Source: UBA4655 sp964585575
Lineage (GTDB): Bacteria > Planctomycetota > Planctomycetia > Pirellulales > UBA1268
Length of the DNA stretch: 27,203 nucleotides
Assembly: GCA_964585575.1 (NCBI GenBank)
Contig: CAZPEM010000029.1
Location: 1-27,203, forward strand
Reading direction: 5' to 3'
Each line of letters opens with the position of its first letter. Position 1 is the first letter of the stretch. Made by a program: the position numbers and the translations under genes. The notes under the pieces were generated by a model. The model made no database searches and had not been told where the DNA came from. It saw nothing but the letters and a program-made list of their open reading frames with translations. Of the stretch, positions 1-5,728 are shown one piece after another.

Positions 1-81
1 GAGCTCGAGCTGACGGTGCGATTCCCCCAGGGCCGCGTCCGCTTGAAGCAGTTCGCATTCGAGACCACAGCCACGAAATGA
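1..81 (+). CDS. C-terminal end of an unidentified protein (partial)
   Basis: The frame is open from the first base and ends in TGA at 79-81, giving about 26 residues (ELELTVRFPQG... ending FETTATK). The start lies outside the window. Its stop overlaps the ATG at 78 of the next small gene in an ATGA arrangement, which suggests translational coupling and a shared operon. The fragment is too short to assign to a family. The small, coupled partner and the neighbourhood of toxin-antitoxin-like genes make a toxin or antitoxin possible, but this is inference only. Confidence 0.5.
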   Translation, partial: ELELTVRFPQGRVRLKQFAFETTATK

Positions 82-367
82 CCATACCGCCCATGGAATC
101 AGTCAAGCCGATGAACGATGCCGAGATCGAGGCTGCCGTGCGGGCCGAGCTCCCGCGGTTGCTCGAGAGACGCCAGGCCGGCGAGAGGGCGGCTGCGGAA
201 GACACCGTCAGCGGCCGACTGCGGCGGGCGACGATGCCACGAAGGTGTTCGTCGAACTCTGCGGAATGGTCGAAGAGGTGATCGAAACGCTGGAGGAGGC
301 TGGCAAGCCAGTGCCGCAACCGCTCTCCCAGCACGAACTCGGCGCCCTTTTACAAAAACGAGTGTGA
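78..367 (+). pseudogene. Small coupled gene, apparently frameshifted
   Basis: The ATG at 78 overlaps the preceding stop (ATGA). The N-terminal frame reads MTIPPMESVKPMNDAEIE... and continues as an Ala/Arg/Glu-rich helix, then turns into Arg/Ser-rich low-quality sequence after about position 225 and stops at 281. A second frame is open across the same stretch and from about 230 reads DDATKVFVELCGMVEE..., an acidic, helical, protein-like sequence that ends QKRV at TGA 365-367. Joining the two by a one-base shift near 220-235 gives one sensible protein of about 95 residues. Either a real frameshift or a sequencing error could explain this. I do not recognise the family; the size and context fit an antitoxin-like protein. 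Confidence 0.45.
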
Positions 368-409
368 GGCCAGTTCAATACCCCTGACCAAGCGTGCCGC
401 GAAATAACG

Positions 410-655
410 ATGCTGCCAATCGATCCACAAGCCTTTATCGACCTACTCCCCGCCGTGCGGCAATCGCCGGGGCATTCGATGCAGTGCACGTATGACGAGC
501 TCGCAGACGTGGTGTATGTCAGCTTCAATCCGGAAGCCGAGGCGACAGACAGCGAACTTGGGCCCGACGATATCGTGGTGCGCTACCGGGGCGACGAAGT
601 GATCGGCCTGACGATCCTGCACGCCAGCCGCCGGATCAGTGGCGCGAAAACATGA
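410..655 (+). CDS. DUF2283 family small protein
   Basis: This is an 81-residue protein whose residues 25-75 match the DUF2283 pattern: a YDELADVVYVSF strand, an acidic turn, a GPDDIVVRY strand, and a closing E-V-I-G-L-T-I-LHASRR element. An ATG at 479 (MQCTYDEL) would give a more typical DUF2283 length. I kept the longer start because its first 23 residues look like a plausible helix; neither start has a strong ribosome binding site. DUF2283 proteins are small, of unknown biochemical function, and often sit beside toxin-antitoxin genes. A second, better conserved family member follows 31 bases downstream, so this may be a diverged duplicate. Confidence 0.6.
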   Translation: MLPIDPQAFIDLLPAVRQSPGHSMQCTYDELADVVYVSFNPEAEATDSELGPDDIVVRYRGDEVIGLTILHASRRISGAKT

Positions 656-686
656 AAAGGCCGACGGATGATGCGGAGCTGAGACC

Positions 687-914
687 ATGAAACTCGAATA
701 CTTCGCTGACACCGACTCGCTCTCTATCACCTTCCGTGATCAGCCGAGCGTAGACAGTCAGGAACTCTCCGCCGGTGTTGTCATCGATTACGATGCCGCA
801 GGCCGGGTTGTGGGCATCGACATCGACAACGCCAGTCACAAGGTTGATCTGACGCGCGTGGTGCTCAACAGACTGCCCGGGACGGTCGAGCAAGAGGTGA
901 CGCAATGCGAATAA
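687..914 (+). CDS. DUF2283 family small protein
   Basis: This 75-residue protein is a canonical DUF2283 sequence: MKLEYFADTDSLSITF, an acidic loop, then GVVIDYDAAGRVVGIDIDNAS. A GGAG lies about 8 bases before the ATG at 687. It resembles the preceding gene in domain but not closely in sequence. Its 3' end overlaps the next small gene (ATG at 905) by 10 bases, so the two are probably co-translated. Members of this family are often found next to a small toxin-like partner; the partner role of the 905 gene is inference. Confidence 0.75.
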   Translation: MKLEYFADTDSLSITFRDQPSVDSQELSAGVVIDYDAAGRVVGIDIDNASHKVDLTRVVLNRLPGTVEQEVTQCE

Positions 915-1129
915 CAGGCAGTCGCGTGAAGCGAACGCGGCTTGTGCGCACCGCGACGCTGGTCGTGGCGATCGACGTGGAGATGGTGATCCCGCGGTCT
1001 GATCCATCGGAGCCGTGCCTGGAATCGGAAACCGTCGAGTTGCTACGCGACGTTCACCAGCATGCCGAGGCAGGCGACATTCCGTGGCTGCAGTCTCGAG
1101 GCAAGGTGTATCAGTTGGTCGATGGATAG
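905..1129 (+). CDS. Small hypothetical protein coupled to DUF2283 gene
   Basis: This is a 74-residue protein with a basic N-terminus (MRITGSRVKRTRL), a beta-like VVAIDVEMVIP segment and an acidic helical C-terminus ending GKVYQLVDG. The start overlaps the upstream DUF2283 stop by 10 bases, and AGAGG upstream can serve as ribosome binding site. Its end overlaps the ATG at 1122 of the next gene. I do not recognise a family. The tight overlap on both sides says it is a genuine member of a small operon (687-1385). Confidence 0.55.
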   Translation: MRITGSRVKRTRLVRTATLVVAIDVEMVIPRSDPSEPCLESETVELLRDVHQHAEAGDIPWLQSRGKVYQLVDG

Positions 1130-1385
1130 CGAGACCAGTTCGATGCCCCTGACCACGTTGGCTGAAATCATTCAAGCGTCGCGGGCGCTGAGCCCCGCTG
1201 AACGATTGCAGCTCCTCGATGCAATGTGGGATGCCGAACATCCAGATGCTTGGCCCGCCCTGAGCCCTGAATGGCTCACCGAGGTTCGGAATCGCTCGGC
1301 TGCATTTGATGCGGGCCACATGAACGCATCGCCGTGGCAGGACGTGCAGGCTCGAGTCCGGCGAAGCGCCGGCCTCGATCACTGA
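1122..1385 (+). CDS. Putative addiction module component (antitoxin-like)
   Basis: This 87-residue protein has the pattern of the TIGR02574-type 'addiction module component' family. An N-terminal helix (LAEIIQASRALSPAERLQLL) is followed by the acidic linker, then W-L-T-E-V-R-N-R, then a G-H-M-N-A-S-PWQDV motif and a terminal basic helix. The ATG at 1122 overlaps the previous stop (1127-1129); a second ATG at 1143 is possible. In this family the usual partner is a RelE/ParE-like toxin just downstream. No such toxin follows here; the next gene is another antitoxin-like protein, so this looks like an orphan antitoxin. Confidence 0.7.
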   Translation: MDSETSSMPLTTLAEIIQASRALSPAERLQLLDAMWDAEHPDAWPALSPEWLTEVRNRSAAFDAGHMNASPWQDVQARVRRSAGLDH

Positions 1386-1426
1386 GCGGGTGATTGGTGC
1401 CGCCAGCCTGGAAAGGAACTGTCACA

Positions 1427-1651
1427 ATGACGCAAACCCCAGAATGGCATCGTGAGATTTTGAAGTCGCGAAGTGAGTCGCCTGCCGCGTGGCTCGACTG
1501 GGAGGAAACGAAGACGTCGCTCCGGCAGCTTACTGATGACGTCAACAAGGGAATCTTACAGGTCGAACGCGGAGAAACGGTGCCGTTCGACCTCGATGCG
1601 ATGAAAGCCGCGCTCCGTGCACGGCTGCGGGAAAACGACCCGCCGGCTTGA
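1427..1651 (+). CDS. Small protein, ParD-like antitoxin candidate
   Basis: This is a 74-residue acidic, helical protein. An AAGGA site lies about 9-10 bases before the ATG at 1427, which decides that start over an upstream TTG at 1394. The C-terminal part (LRQLTDDVNKGILQVERGE, then TVPFDLDAMKAALRARL) resembles the tail of ParD-type antitoxins, where a G-E-x-x-PFD-x-D motif precedes a terminal helix. I see no clear ribbon-helix-helix N-terminus, so the assignment is tentative. No RelE/ParE toxin follows; the gene ends 9 bases from a convergent membrane-protein gene. Confidence 0.5.
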   Translation: MTQTPEWHREILKSRSESPAAWLDWEETKTSLRQLTDDVNKGILQVERGETVPFDLDAMKAALRARLRENDPPA

Positions 1652-1660
1652 AGCGGCGGC

Positions 1661-1909
1661 TCAGATCCGCCGGCGGTTGATCAGCCGCAGGCCCGCGATC
1701 AGGACGATCGCGCCGACCGTGGCCGTCACGAGGCTGCCGATGAGGCCCGTCGCGGCAAGCCCGAGCAGGCCGAACAAAAACCCACCTAGGATCGCGCCGA
1801 TCACGCCCATGATCAGATCGGTGACGAGGCCCGAGCCGCCCCCCTTCATGATCTGGCTTGCGAGCCACCCGGCCGCCACACCGATCAAGAGAAACCACAC
1901 GAGATCCAT
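1661..1909 (-). CDS. GlsB/YeaQ/YmgE family stress-response membrane protein
   Basis: This 82-residue protein starts MDLVWFLLIGVAAGWLASQI and continues with glycine-rich membrane helices (GVIGAILGGFLFGLLG, then LVTATVGAIVLIAGLRLI). That is the three-helix layout of the transglycosylase-associated/YeaQ family (PF04226), and the GWLAS and GAILGG segments are typical. A strong GGAGG site (forward positions 1918-1922) lies 8 bases before the ATG at 1909, so the longer upstream open frame is not used. The protein should sit in the cytoplasmic membrane. Relatives are linked to general stress responses, but the biochemical role is unknown. It lies convergent to the 1427 gene and divergent from the 2069 operon. 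Confidence 0.85.
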   Translation of the reverse strand: MDLVWFLLIGVAAGWLASQIMKGGGSGLVTDLIMGVIGAILGGFLFGLLGLAATGLIGSLVTATVGAIVLIAGLRLINRRRI

Positions 1910-2005
1910 GATGCGAGCCTCCGGGAACGAGAATGCCGATAACGTTGCTATCCTCGGAACGGCACGGCAAGCCATGATAAACCGGCGGGCTGCCCGACAT
2001 GAGAC

Positions 2006-2033
2006 TTGACTAAAAAATGTACGGGCGTATACT
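2006..2033 (+). promoter_or_regulatory. Sigma70-type promoter with overlapping palindromic operator
   Basis: TTGACT (2006-2011), a 16-base spacer and TATACT (2028-2033) form a strong sigma70-like promoter 35 bases before the antitoxin ATG at 2069. A quasi-palindrome, TGTACGGGCGTATA (2018-2031), covers the spacer and -10. That is where a ribbon-helix-helix antitoxin would be expected to bind to repress its own operon (inference). The same 14-base core occurs inverted at 3276-3289. Confidence 0.65.
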
Positions 2034-2068
2034 TCCCTGTGAAAATCACTAGCTTGAGGTACTTGCCA

Positions 2069-2311
2069 ATGACAACGATTCAACTCTCACTTCCTGACGA
2101 TCTGGCTCACAAAGCCACGAAGGCCGGGCTGCTGTCAGCAGAGGCGATTCAGGACATGCTGCGGGAGCAACTGAGGCGACAAGCCGGCGAAACACTTCGG
2201 GAAGCATGGGGGCGACTGCCCAAAGAGGAACTGACGCCAGAAATCGAACAAGAAGTCGTTGAAGCCGTGCGGGCGTACCGAGCTGAGCAGCGTGCACGCC
2301 GAGTCGGGTGA
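2069..2311 (+). CDS. Ribbon-helix-helix-type antitoxin of a PIN toxin pair
   Basis: This 80-residue protein begins MTTIQLSLPDDLAHKATKAG, a short beta strand followed by a helix as in ribbon-helix-helix/CopG-like antitoxins. Next come the LSAEAIQDMLREQLRR helix and an acidic, arginine-rich tail that would wrap around a toxin. The ATG at 2069 is chosen because it lies downstream of the promoter, while an upstream ATG at 2006 coincides with the -35 box. The PIN toxin gene follows after 7 bases. By family knowledge the protein should neutralise that RNase and autoregulate the operon. Confidence 0.75.
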   Translation: MTTIQLSLPDDLAHKATKAGLLSAEAIQDMLREQLRRQAGETLREAWGRLPKEELTPEIEQEVVEAVRAYRAEQRARRVG

Positions 2312-2318
2312 GTTGACG

Positions 2319-2756
2319 ATGCCAACACGGCCAGTGGTTGCCGTTCTTGATACCAACGTCGTGATTTCAGGTCTGCTCTGGGAGGGAACGCCCCGCGCCT
2401 TACTGGCGCGTGCACTCCAGGGCAGGAGCCTTGTGCTTGCTGCCAGTTCGGTTCTTGTGCAAGAGCTTGTGGTGACATTGAGTCTGCCCAGATTTGCTTC
2501 GAAGATTCTGGCTTCCGGGAAGTCGATCGAGGAGCTCGTGCTGGCTTATAGCGATACGGTAACGTTGGTAAGCCCCCGCGAAGTACCTCGCGTCGTTGAA
2601 GACGATATCGATGATGACCACGTCATCGCTACAGCTGTAGCTGCTGGTGCTACGTGCATCGTCACAGGCGATCGATCGCATTTGTTGCCCATCGGCGTAC
2701 ACGCCGACATCGCGATCATTTCACCGCGACAGTGCCTGACCCTGCTCGACTCGTAG
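2319..2756 (+). CDS. PIN-domain toxin (putative RNase)
   Basis: This 145-residue PIN protein belongs to the 'toxin component, PIN family' type. The acidic active-site set is intact: D11 in VLDTNVVISGLLW, E49 in QELVVTL, D99/D100 in DIDDDHVIATA and D118 in IVTGDRSHL. PIN toxins are Mg-dependent ribonucleases that attack RNA when not bound by antitoxin. The ATG at 2319 lies 7 bases after the antitoxin stop; the frame extends upstream into the antitoxin but the domain begins at this start. The pair is complete and looks functional. Confidence 0.88.
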   Translation: MPTRPVVAVLDTNVVISGLLWEGTPRALLARALQGRSLVLAASSVLVQELVVTLSLPRFASKILASGKSIEELVLAYSDTVTLVSPREVPRVVEDDIDDDHVIATAVAAGATCIVTGDRSHLLPIGVHADIAIISPRQCLTLLDS

Positions 2757-2792
2757 AGTGACGTGCGGGTCGACACGGCACATCATGACGGA

Positions 2793-2810
2793 CCGGCGGG
2801 CTCCCGCCGG
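2793..2810. repeat. GC-rich perfect inverted repeat after toxin gene
   Basis: CCGGCGGG and CCCGCCGG, separated by CT, form a very stable hairpin 36 bases after the PIN toxin stop. No T-run follows, so it is not a canonical intrinsic terminator, though it could block 3' decay or aid termination. A TACACT box (2814-2819) sits just behind it and before the ATG at 2828. Confidence 0.5.
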
Positions 2811-2827
2811 GGCTACACTCGTCGTTC

Positions 2828-3202
2828 ATGGAGACTTTCCGCCTACTCCTTTTCACGACGCTCTGGACCGCGATCTGGGCGGCGCCGCTGCGGAAGCTCT
2901 CTCGCCGCGTGGAGCTCGTGGCCGGCCTGATCCCGTTTGCCGCCTTCGGGCTGCGGGTGTTCGGGGCCTGCTTCATCGGCGTGCCGGCCGACGATCCCGT
3001 GCGGATGGCGGTGGCGCCGCTCGTCGACTGGATCAACGGTGCCTCGGGCCTGGTGCCGTTTCAGTGGCTGCTCGATGGCACCGTGGCGATCGGGCTTGTG
3101 TGGTTCGCGTCTATCGCGAACATCCCGCGCCGCTGGCGGTTGGCCACGATCTGGGTCATGCCCGCCGTGGCCCTCGCAAGCCTCGCAATCGGGCGGTCGT
3201 AG
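2828..3202 (+). CDS. Small polytopic membrane protein, unknown function
   Basis: This 124-residue protein has about four hydrophobic segments: residues 5-20 (LLLFTTLWTAIWAAPL), 30-52 (LVAGLIPFAAFGLRVFGACFIGV), 75-96 (LVPFQWLLDGTVAIGLVWFASI) and 105-120 (ATIWVMPAVALASLAI). I do not recognise a family. No Shine-Dalgarno site is visible before the ATG. A TACACT box ends 8 bases upstream, which would predict a leaderless transcript if it is a -10 element, but no good -35 is seen. It stands alone between two toxin-antitoxin-type loci. Confidence 0.6.
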   Translation: METFRLLLFTTLWTAIWAAPLRKLSRRVELVAGLIPFAAFGLRVFGACFIGVPADDPVRMAVAPLVDWINGASGLVPFQWLLDGTVAIGLVWFASIANIPRRWRLATIWVMPAVALASLAIGRS

Positions 3203-3275
3203 GGCGGCCAGCTCGCAGCGGCTCGTCACGCCGTCGCATCGCCGCTGTCGGCAGTGCCGGCCTAGGCGCTAAAAA

Positions 3276-3331
3276 TATACGCCCGTACACTACATGCACG
3301 CTTTGCTTGAATACTGCAACAAAATGCAGTA
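3276..3331. promoter_or_regulatory. Two operator-like inverted repeats upstream of XRE gene
   Basis: Two elements lie here. The first (3276-3289) is TATACGCCCGTACA, the exact reverse complement of the operator-like core at 2018-2031, preceded by an A-run and overlapping TACACT (3286-3291). The second is a 7-bp inverted repeat, TACTGCA (3312-3318) and TGCAGTA (3325-3331), with a 6-base spacer. Both are 70-125 bases before the XRE-family gene. Autoregulation by that protein is inference. A GCTTGAGG...TTGCCATG segment (3333-3354) mimics the translation start region of the 2069 antitoxin and precedes a 24-codon frame (3352-3426) of uncertain reality. Confidence 0.5.
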
Positions 3332-3401
3332 CGCTTGAGGATGTCGTTGCCATGCAATGGACGCAGGTTGGACCACCGAACCCTGACGGGTGCAATCGAC
3401 A

Positions 3402-3713
3402 ATGCCCTCCAAGCTCCAGCATGTGAACCGACGGCTGAACGCCCGGGAGCGGGCCCGGCACGCGAAGGTGCGCGACGCGATCATGCGAGAGATTCCACCA
3501 AAGCGCATGCCCTCCGACGGTCGGGGAGGGGTTGCAGGGCAAATCCGGGCGGAGCGGGAGGCGCGGCACCTGACCTGGTATGCCCTCGCGAAAATGGCGG
3601 GGATTCCCAATCAGGCGACGATCCGCGCGATCGAACAGGGAAAGGACGTGCGGCTGTCAAACGTCGAGCGGGTCGCCCGCGCCTTGGGCCTTACGCTCGA
3701 GCTCGTCCGCTGA
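3402..3713 (+). CDS. XRE/Cro-type helix-turn-helix regulator
   Basis: This is a 103-residue protein. The N-terminal 45 residues are basic and helical (NRRLNARERARHAKVRDAI). Residues 48-100 form an XRE-type DNA-binding domain: IRAEREARHLTWYALAKMAG, then IPNQATIRAIEQGKDVRLSN with the recognition helix, then VERVARALGLTLELV. Proteins of this kind serve as antitoxins (HigA/HipB-like) or phage-type repressors. An alternative GTG start at 3390 adds four residues. No toxin gene adjoins it in the same direction, and it ends 9 bases from a convergent, frameshifted gene. The inverted repeats upstream are candidate binding sites. Confidence 0.8.
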   Translation: MPSKLQHVNRRLNARERARHAKVRDAIMREIPPKRMPSDGRGGVAGQIRAEREARHLTWYALAKMAGIPNQATIRAIEQGKDVRLSNVERVARALGLTLELVR

Positions 3714-3722
3714 AGTGTCGTT

Positions 3723-4333
3723 TCACGCCGTCGAGGCGACGAGGGCTGCGTACACGCGGCGCATCTCGTTTTTCGTGAACCGCGGTGCCAAGAGCCGCAT
3801 CACGGCCGCCTTGTCGGCTGGAAACGACAGGCCCTCTGCCTGGATCGCCTCGTAAGCCGCCACGACCCGCCCGCGGAAGTCGAGCTCCGCACGCACAGCC
3901 GCGATGCATTCCTCGACATGTGCCCGGAAGGCATCGATATCCTCGGGCGGATACTCCTCGAGCAAGAGCGGCCGCACGCTGTCGAAGGAAAGCTCATCCA
4001 CCGTCTCGAGTACGTTCCAGCAGGTAGCGAGCACGGCCTGCTTGTTGATGCCGGTCGCCCAGTGGATCTACGGACATGCGCCCGGGCGATCGGTGGAAAC
4101 CGAAACCGGCCGTCGCGGTCGAAGGGATACCGCAGCTTCGGCGTGGCATGAATCAGCTGCAGGCAGGGCGCTTCACCCACGCGGGTGATCACGACCGCGC
4201 CGTAGCGATGGTCTGTCTTGTGGCAGAGAAAGCCCTCGAGCGGCAGGCCGCCGTGAAACGGGTCGGCCACGGCGAAGGGCTGCAGCAGCCCCGGCTGCAC
4301 GCCCAGCATCTCCGCGGCCTGGTCGATCGTCAT
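3723..4333 (-). pseudogene. Frameshifted gene of unknown function
   Basis: Read on the minus strand, a frame starting at 4333 gives MTIDQAAEMLGVQPG..., with a well-formed core (LEGFLCHKTDHRYGAVV, LRYPFDRDGRFRFPP), up to about 4075. There it turns into Arg/Ser-rich nonsense. The second frame picks up immediately (IHWATGINKQAVLATCWNVL...) and continues as good acidic, helical protein to the stop at 3723. An insertion of two bases, or loss of one, near 4066-4074 explains both; the joined product would be about 203 residues. The start follows the previous gene's stop by 30 bases, so it was probably co-transcribed with it. I do not recognise the family. Sequencing error cannot be excluded. Confidence 0.65.
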
Positions 4334-4363
4334 GATCGCCTCGGGCTTGGCGGGACCGCCGCC

Positions 4364-5275
4364 TCACCACCGCCAAGAGAGGCCCGAGCCGCCGAAGAAG
4401 TCGGCCGCCGCCTCGTTGAGGCCGACGGCGGCGTGGATGTCGAGCTGCAGGTTTGGCAGCAGGAACCAGTGAAGCCCACCGTGGGAGTAGGCCTGCTGCG
4501 GCACGCCCACGCCCCCCGCCTGCGCGAAGATCACAAACTCGTTGAACAGCATCACCCGCGGTCCAACGTCGTATTCGAAGTTGAAGGTCTGCAGGTATTC
4601 GGTGTAGTAGCCCGGCGCGTCGGGATTGCGGCGGCGATTGACGTTGGTGTTGACCTCGATCTCGGTCCGCTCGCCCACCCGCCAGGCATAGACGAAGTTC
4701 ATCCCCGGGAGGACTTCGTCGGCCGAGTAGGCCGGGCTGCCCGTCGGCACCTTCATCTGCGGGAAGATCGTCAGCTCCGGCAGGAGACCCGCCTGGGCGG
4801 CGAGCGCCACCTTCGCACCGAGATAGAGGTCGTCGCTGCCCGCGGCGGTGAATGACCCCGCCGGTCCCGAGGCCGACTCCGCGAACGAGTTGTATTGTAC
4901 GCGAAACTCGAACCACTCCTGGAAGAGGCCCGCCCGCACAAGCGTCTCCGGGAACGAGTGCAACTGCGACGTCGTGCCGGCGGCATGGTCGAGGTAGTAG
5001 GTGTAGCCGGTCTCGACCTGCACGCGGCCGAGCCCCACGGTCGATGCCGCCTCGGCGAGGTGGGGCCGATCGGTCACGATGCGGTCGCCGTAGAGCCCTT
5101 CCTCTCCGCCGCCGTCGTCGCCGCCATCGTAATTGTAGGACAGCAGTTTCTTGGGGCGCTCATCCGCCGCGAGGCCGGGCAGTGCGGTAAGCCAGCCTAC
5201 GACCGCGAGCCACGCCACGATGACGCCGCCGCTCGGCGCATGGAAGCGTCGGCCGCACGTGTGCGTGGAGAACAT
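4364..5275 (-). CDS. Outer-membrane protein of the phenol-degradation MetA family
   Basis: This 303-residue exported protein has an N-terminal hydrophobic segment (VIVAWLAVVGWLTAL, residues 19-33) that ends in an Ala-rich cleavage region near 35-38. After an Asp/Gly-rich linker it has the alternating strands of the PF13557-type beta-barrel: RPHLAEAASTVGLGRVQVETGYTY, DLYLGAKVAL, EIEVNTNVNRRR, and the signature end HWFLLPNLQLDIHAAVGLNE followed by SGLSWRW. The terminal aromatic residue suits insertion into the outer membrane. The family is annotated as transporter or 'MetA pathway of phenol degradation', but substrates are not established. The frameshifted gene at 3723-4333 follows in the same direction. 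Confidence 0.75.
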   Translation of the reverse strand: MFSTHTCGRRFHAPSGGVIVAWLAVVGWLTALPGLAADERPKKLLSYNYDGGDDGGGEEGLYGDRIVTDRPHLAEAASTVGLGRVQVETGYTYYLDHAAGTTSQLHSFPETLVRAGLFQEWFEFRVQYNSFAESASGPAGSFTAAGSDDLYLGAKVALAAQAGLLPELTIFPQMKVPTGSPAYSADEVLPGMNFVYAWRVGERTEIEVNTNVNRRRNPDAPGYYTEYLQTFNFEYDVGPRVMLFNEFVIFAQAGGVGVPQQAYSHGGLHWFLLPNLQLDIHAAVGLNEAAADFFGGSGLSWRW

Positions 5276-5546
5276 GCCTCATGTTTCGGCGTTTCCAGCG
5301 TTTTCCGATCGGCGAATCGTAGGCACCTCGCGAACCGCGCGTTTTCCAGACGACGCATTTTCCACCGTTTCCCGCGGTGCGCCCCCCCCTTGCCCATCCA
5401 GCGGCAATGGCGGCTCCGGCCGGATCTGGAGGGCCGCCTATACTCACTTCATCGTTCCCCGGTGACGGCCGGGGAGATAACAGCCCGGCGGCGGTCTCGC
5501 AGTGATCGCGACGGCTGGGATTCCTTTCGCGAAAGGAGGTGGTCTA

Positions 5547-5582
5547 GTGACGCAAGACTGTACCGGAGGGCTGCGCCGATAG
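5547..5582 (+). CDS. Possible 11-residue leader peptide
   Basis: AAAGGAGGTG (5532-5541), an almost ideal Shine-Dalgarno sequence in a region where such sites are rare, lies 5 bases before GTG at 5547. The frame reads VTQDCTGGLRR and stops at TAG 5580-5582. The same AAAGGA is the 3' arm of the 5522-5537 palindrome, so folding would hide it. A leader peptide that couples translation to the downstream hairpins is possible; equally, the purine-rich run may be structural. There is no further evidence. Confidence 0.3.
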   Translation: MTQDCTGGLRR

Positions 5583-5633
5583 CGGCGAGTCGACGGGCCT
5601 GCCGTTGATGCAGCCCACCAAATGGTTCCTACG

Positions 5634-5667
5634 GCTGCCGCCCCCTCGCGGGGCGGCAGCTTTTTTT
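5634..5667 (+). terminator. Intrinsic (Rho-independent) terminator
   Basis: GCTGCCGCCCC (5634-5644) and GGGGCGGCAGC (5650-5660) form a perfect 11-bp stem with a CTCGC loop, followed by seven T residues (5661-5667). It ends the candidate structured RNA and lies 61 bases before the sbcD-like ATG. Reads through only if the 5' arm is captured by the upstream GCAGCC. Confidence 0.88.
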
Positions 5668-5682
5668 ATTTTTGAACATCCG

Positions 5683-5688
5683 TATACT
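5683..5688 (+). promoter_or_regulatory. Possible -10 box for the sbcD-like operon
   Basis: TATACT lies 40 bases before the ATG at 5729, just after the terminator, with the T-rich tract of the terminator in the -35/UP position but no good TTGACA match. It gives the operon a possible promoter of its own, independent of the upstream RNA. Confidence 0.35.
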
Positions 5689-5728
5689 CTTCGGAGCTTG
5701 CCTTCCGTGCCCTGCCGTGACCGCGCCG

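Larger units (their letters stand above)
5439..5667 (+). ncRNA. Candidate structured leader or small RNA
   Basis: The 5276-5728 interval has no convincing gene. It holds a TATACT box (5439-5444, no good -35) followed by densely paired sequence. Hairpins are at 5456-5475 (UCCCCGG/CCGGGGA type), 5522-5537 (TCCTTTCG/CGAAAGGA, a perfect palindrome), 5574-5587 (CGCCG/CGGCG with an ATAG loop, inside GACT/AGTC), 5595-5616 (GGGC-TGC/GCA-GCCC with one bulge) and the terminator at 5634-5660. GCAGCC (5610-5615) can instead pair with GGCTGC (5633-5638), which would destroy both the 5595-5616 hairpin and the terminator. That is the logic of an attenuator or riboswitch platform. I see no match to RNase P RNA, SRP RNA or tmRNA. 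Confidence 0.45.

Noticed and set aside
3352..3426. A 24-codon gene before the XRE regulator
   Set aside because: The start region resembles that of the 2069 antitoxin, but the peptide is short, Pro/Ser/Cys-rich and overlaps the XRE start; I noted it under the regulatory entry instead of calling a gene.
2758..3426. A 222-codon plus-strand frame over the small membrane-protein gene
   Set aside because: Its Arg/Gly/Ala-rich product is out of frame with the hydrophobic protein at 2828-3202, which shows clear membrane helices.
5445..5667. RNase P RNA, SRP RNA or tmRNA
   Set aside because: The conserved cores of these RNAs (for example the GGAAGG-loop of SRP RNA or the tRNA-like end of tmRNA) are not present; CCGGAGGG at 5563-5570 is only a partial resemblance.
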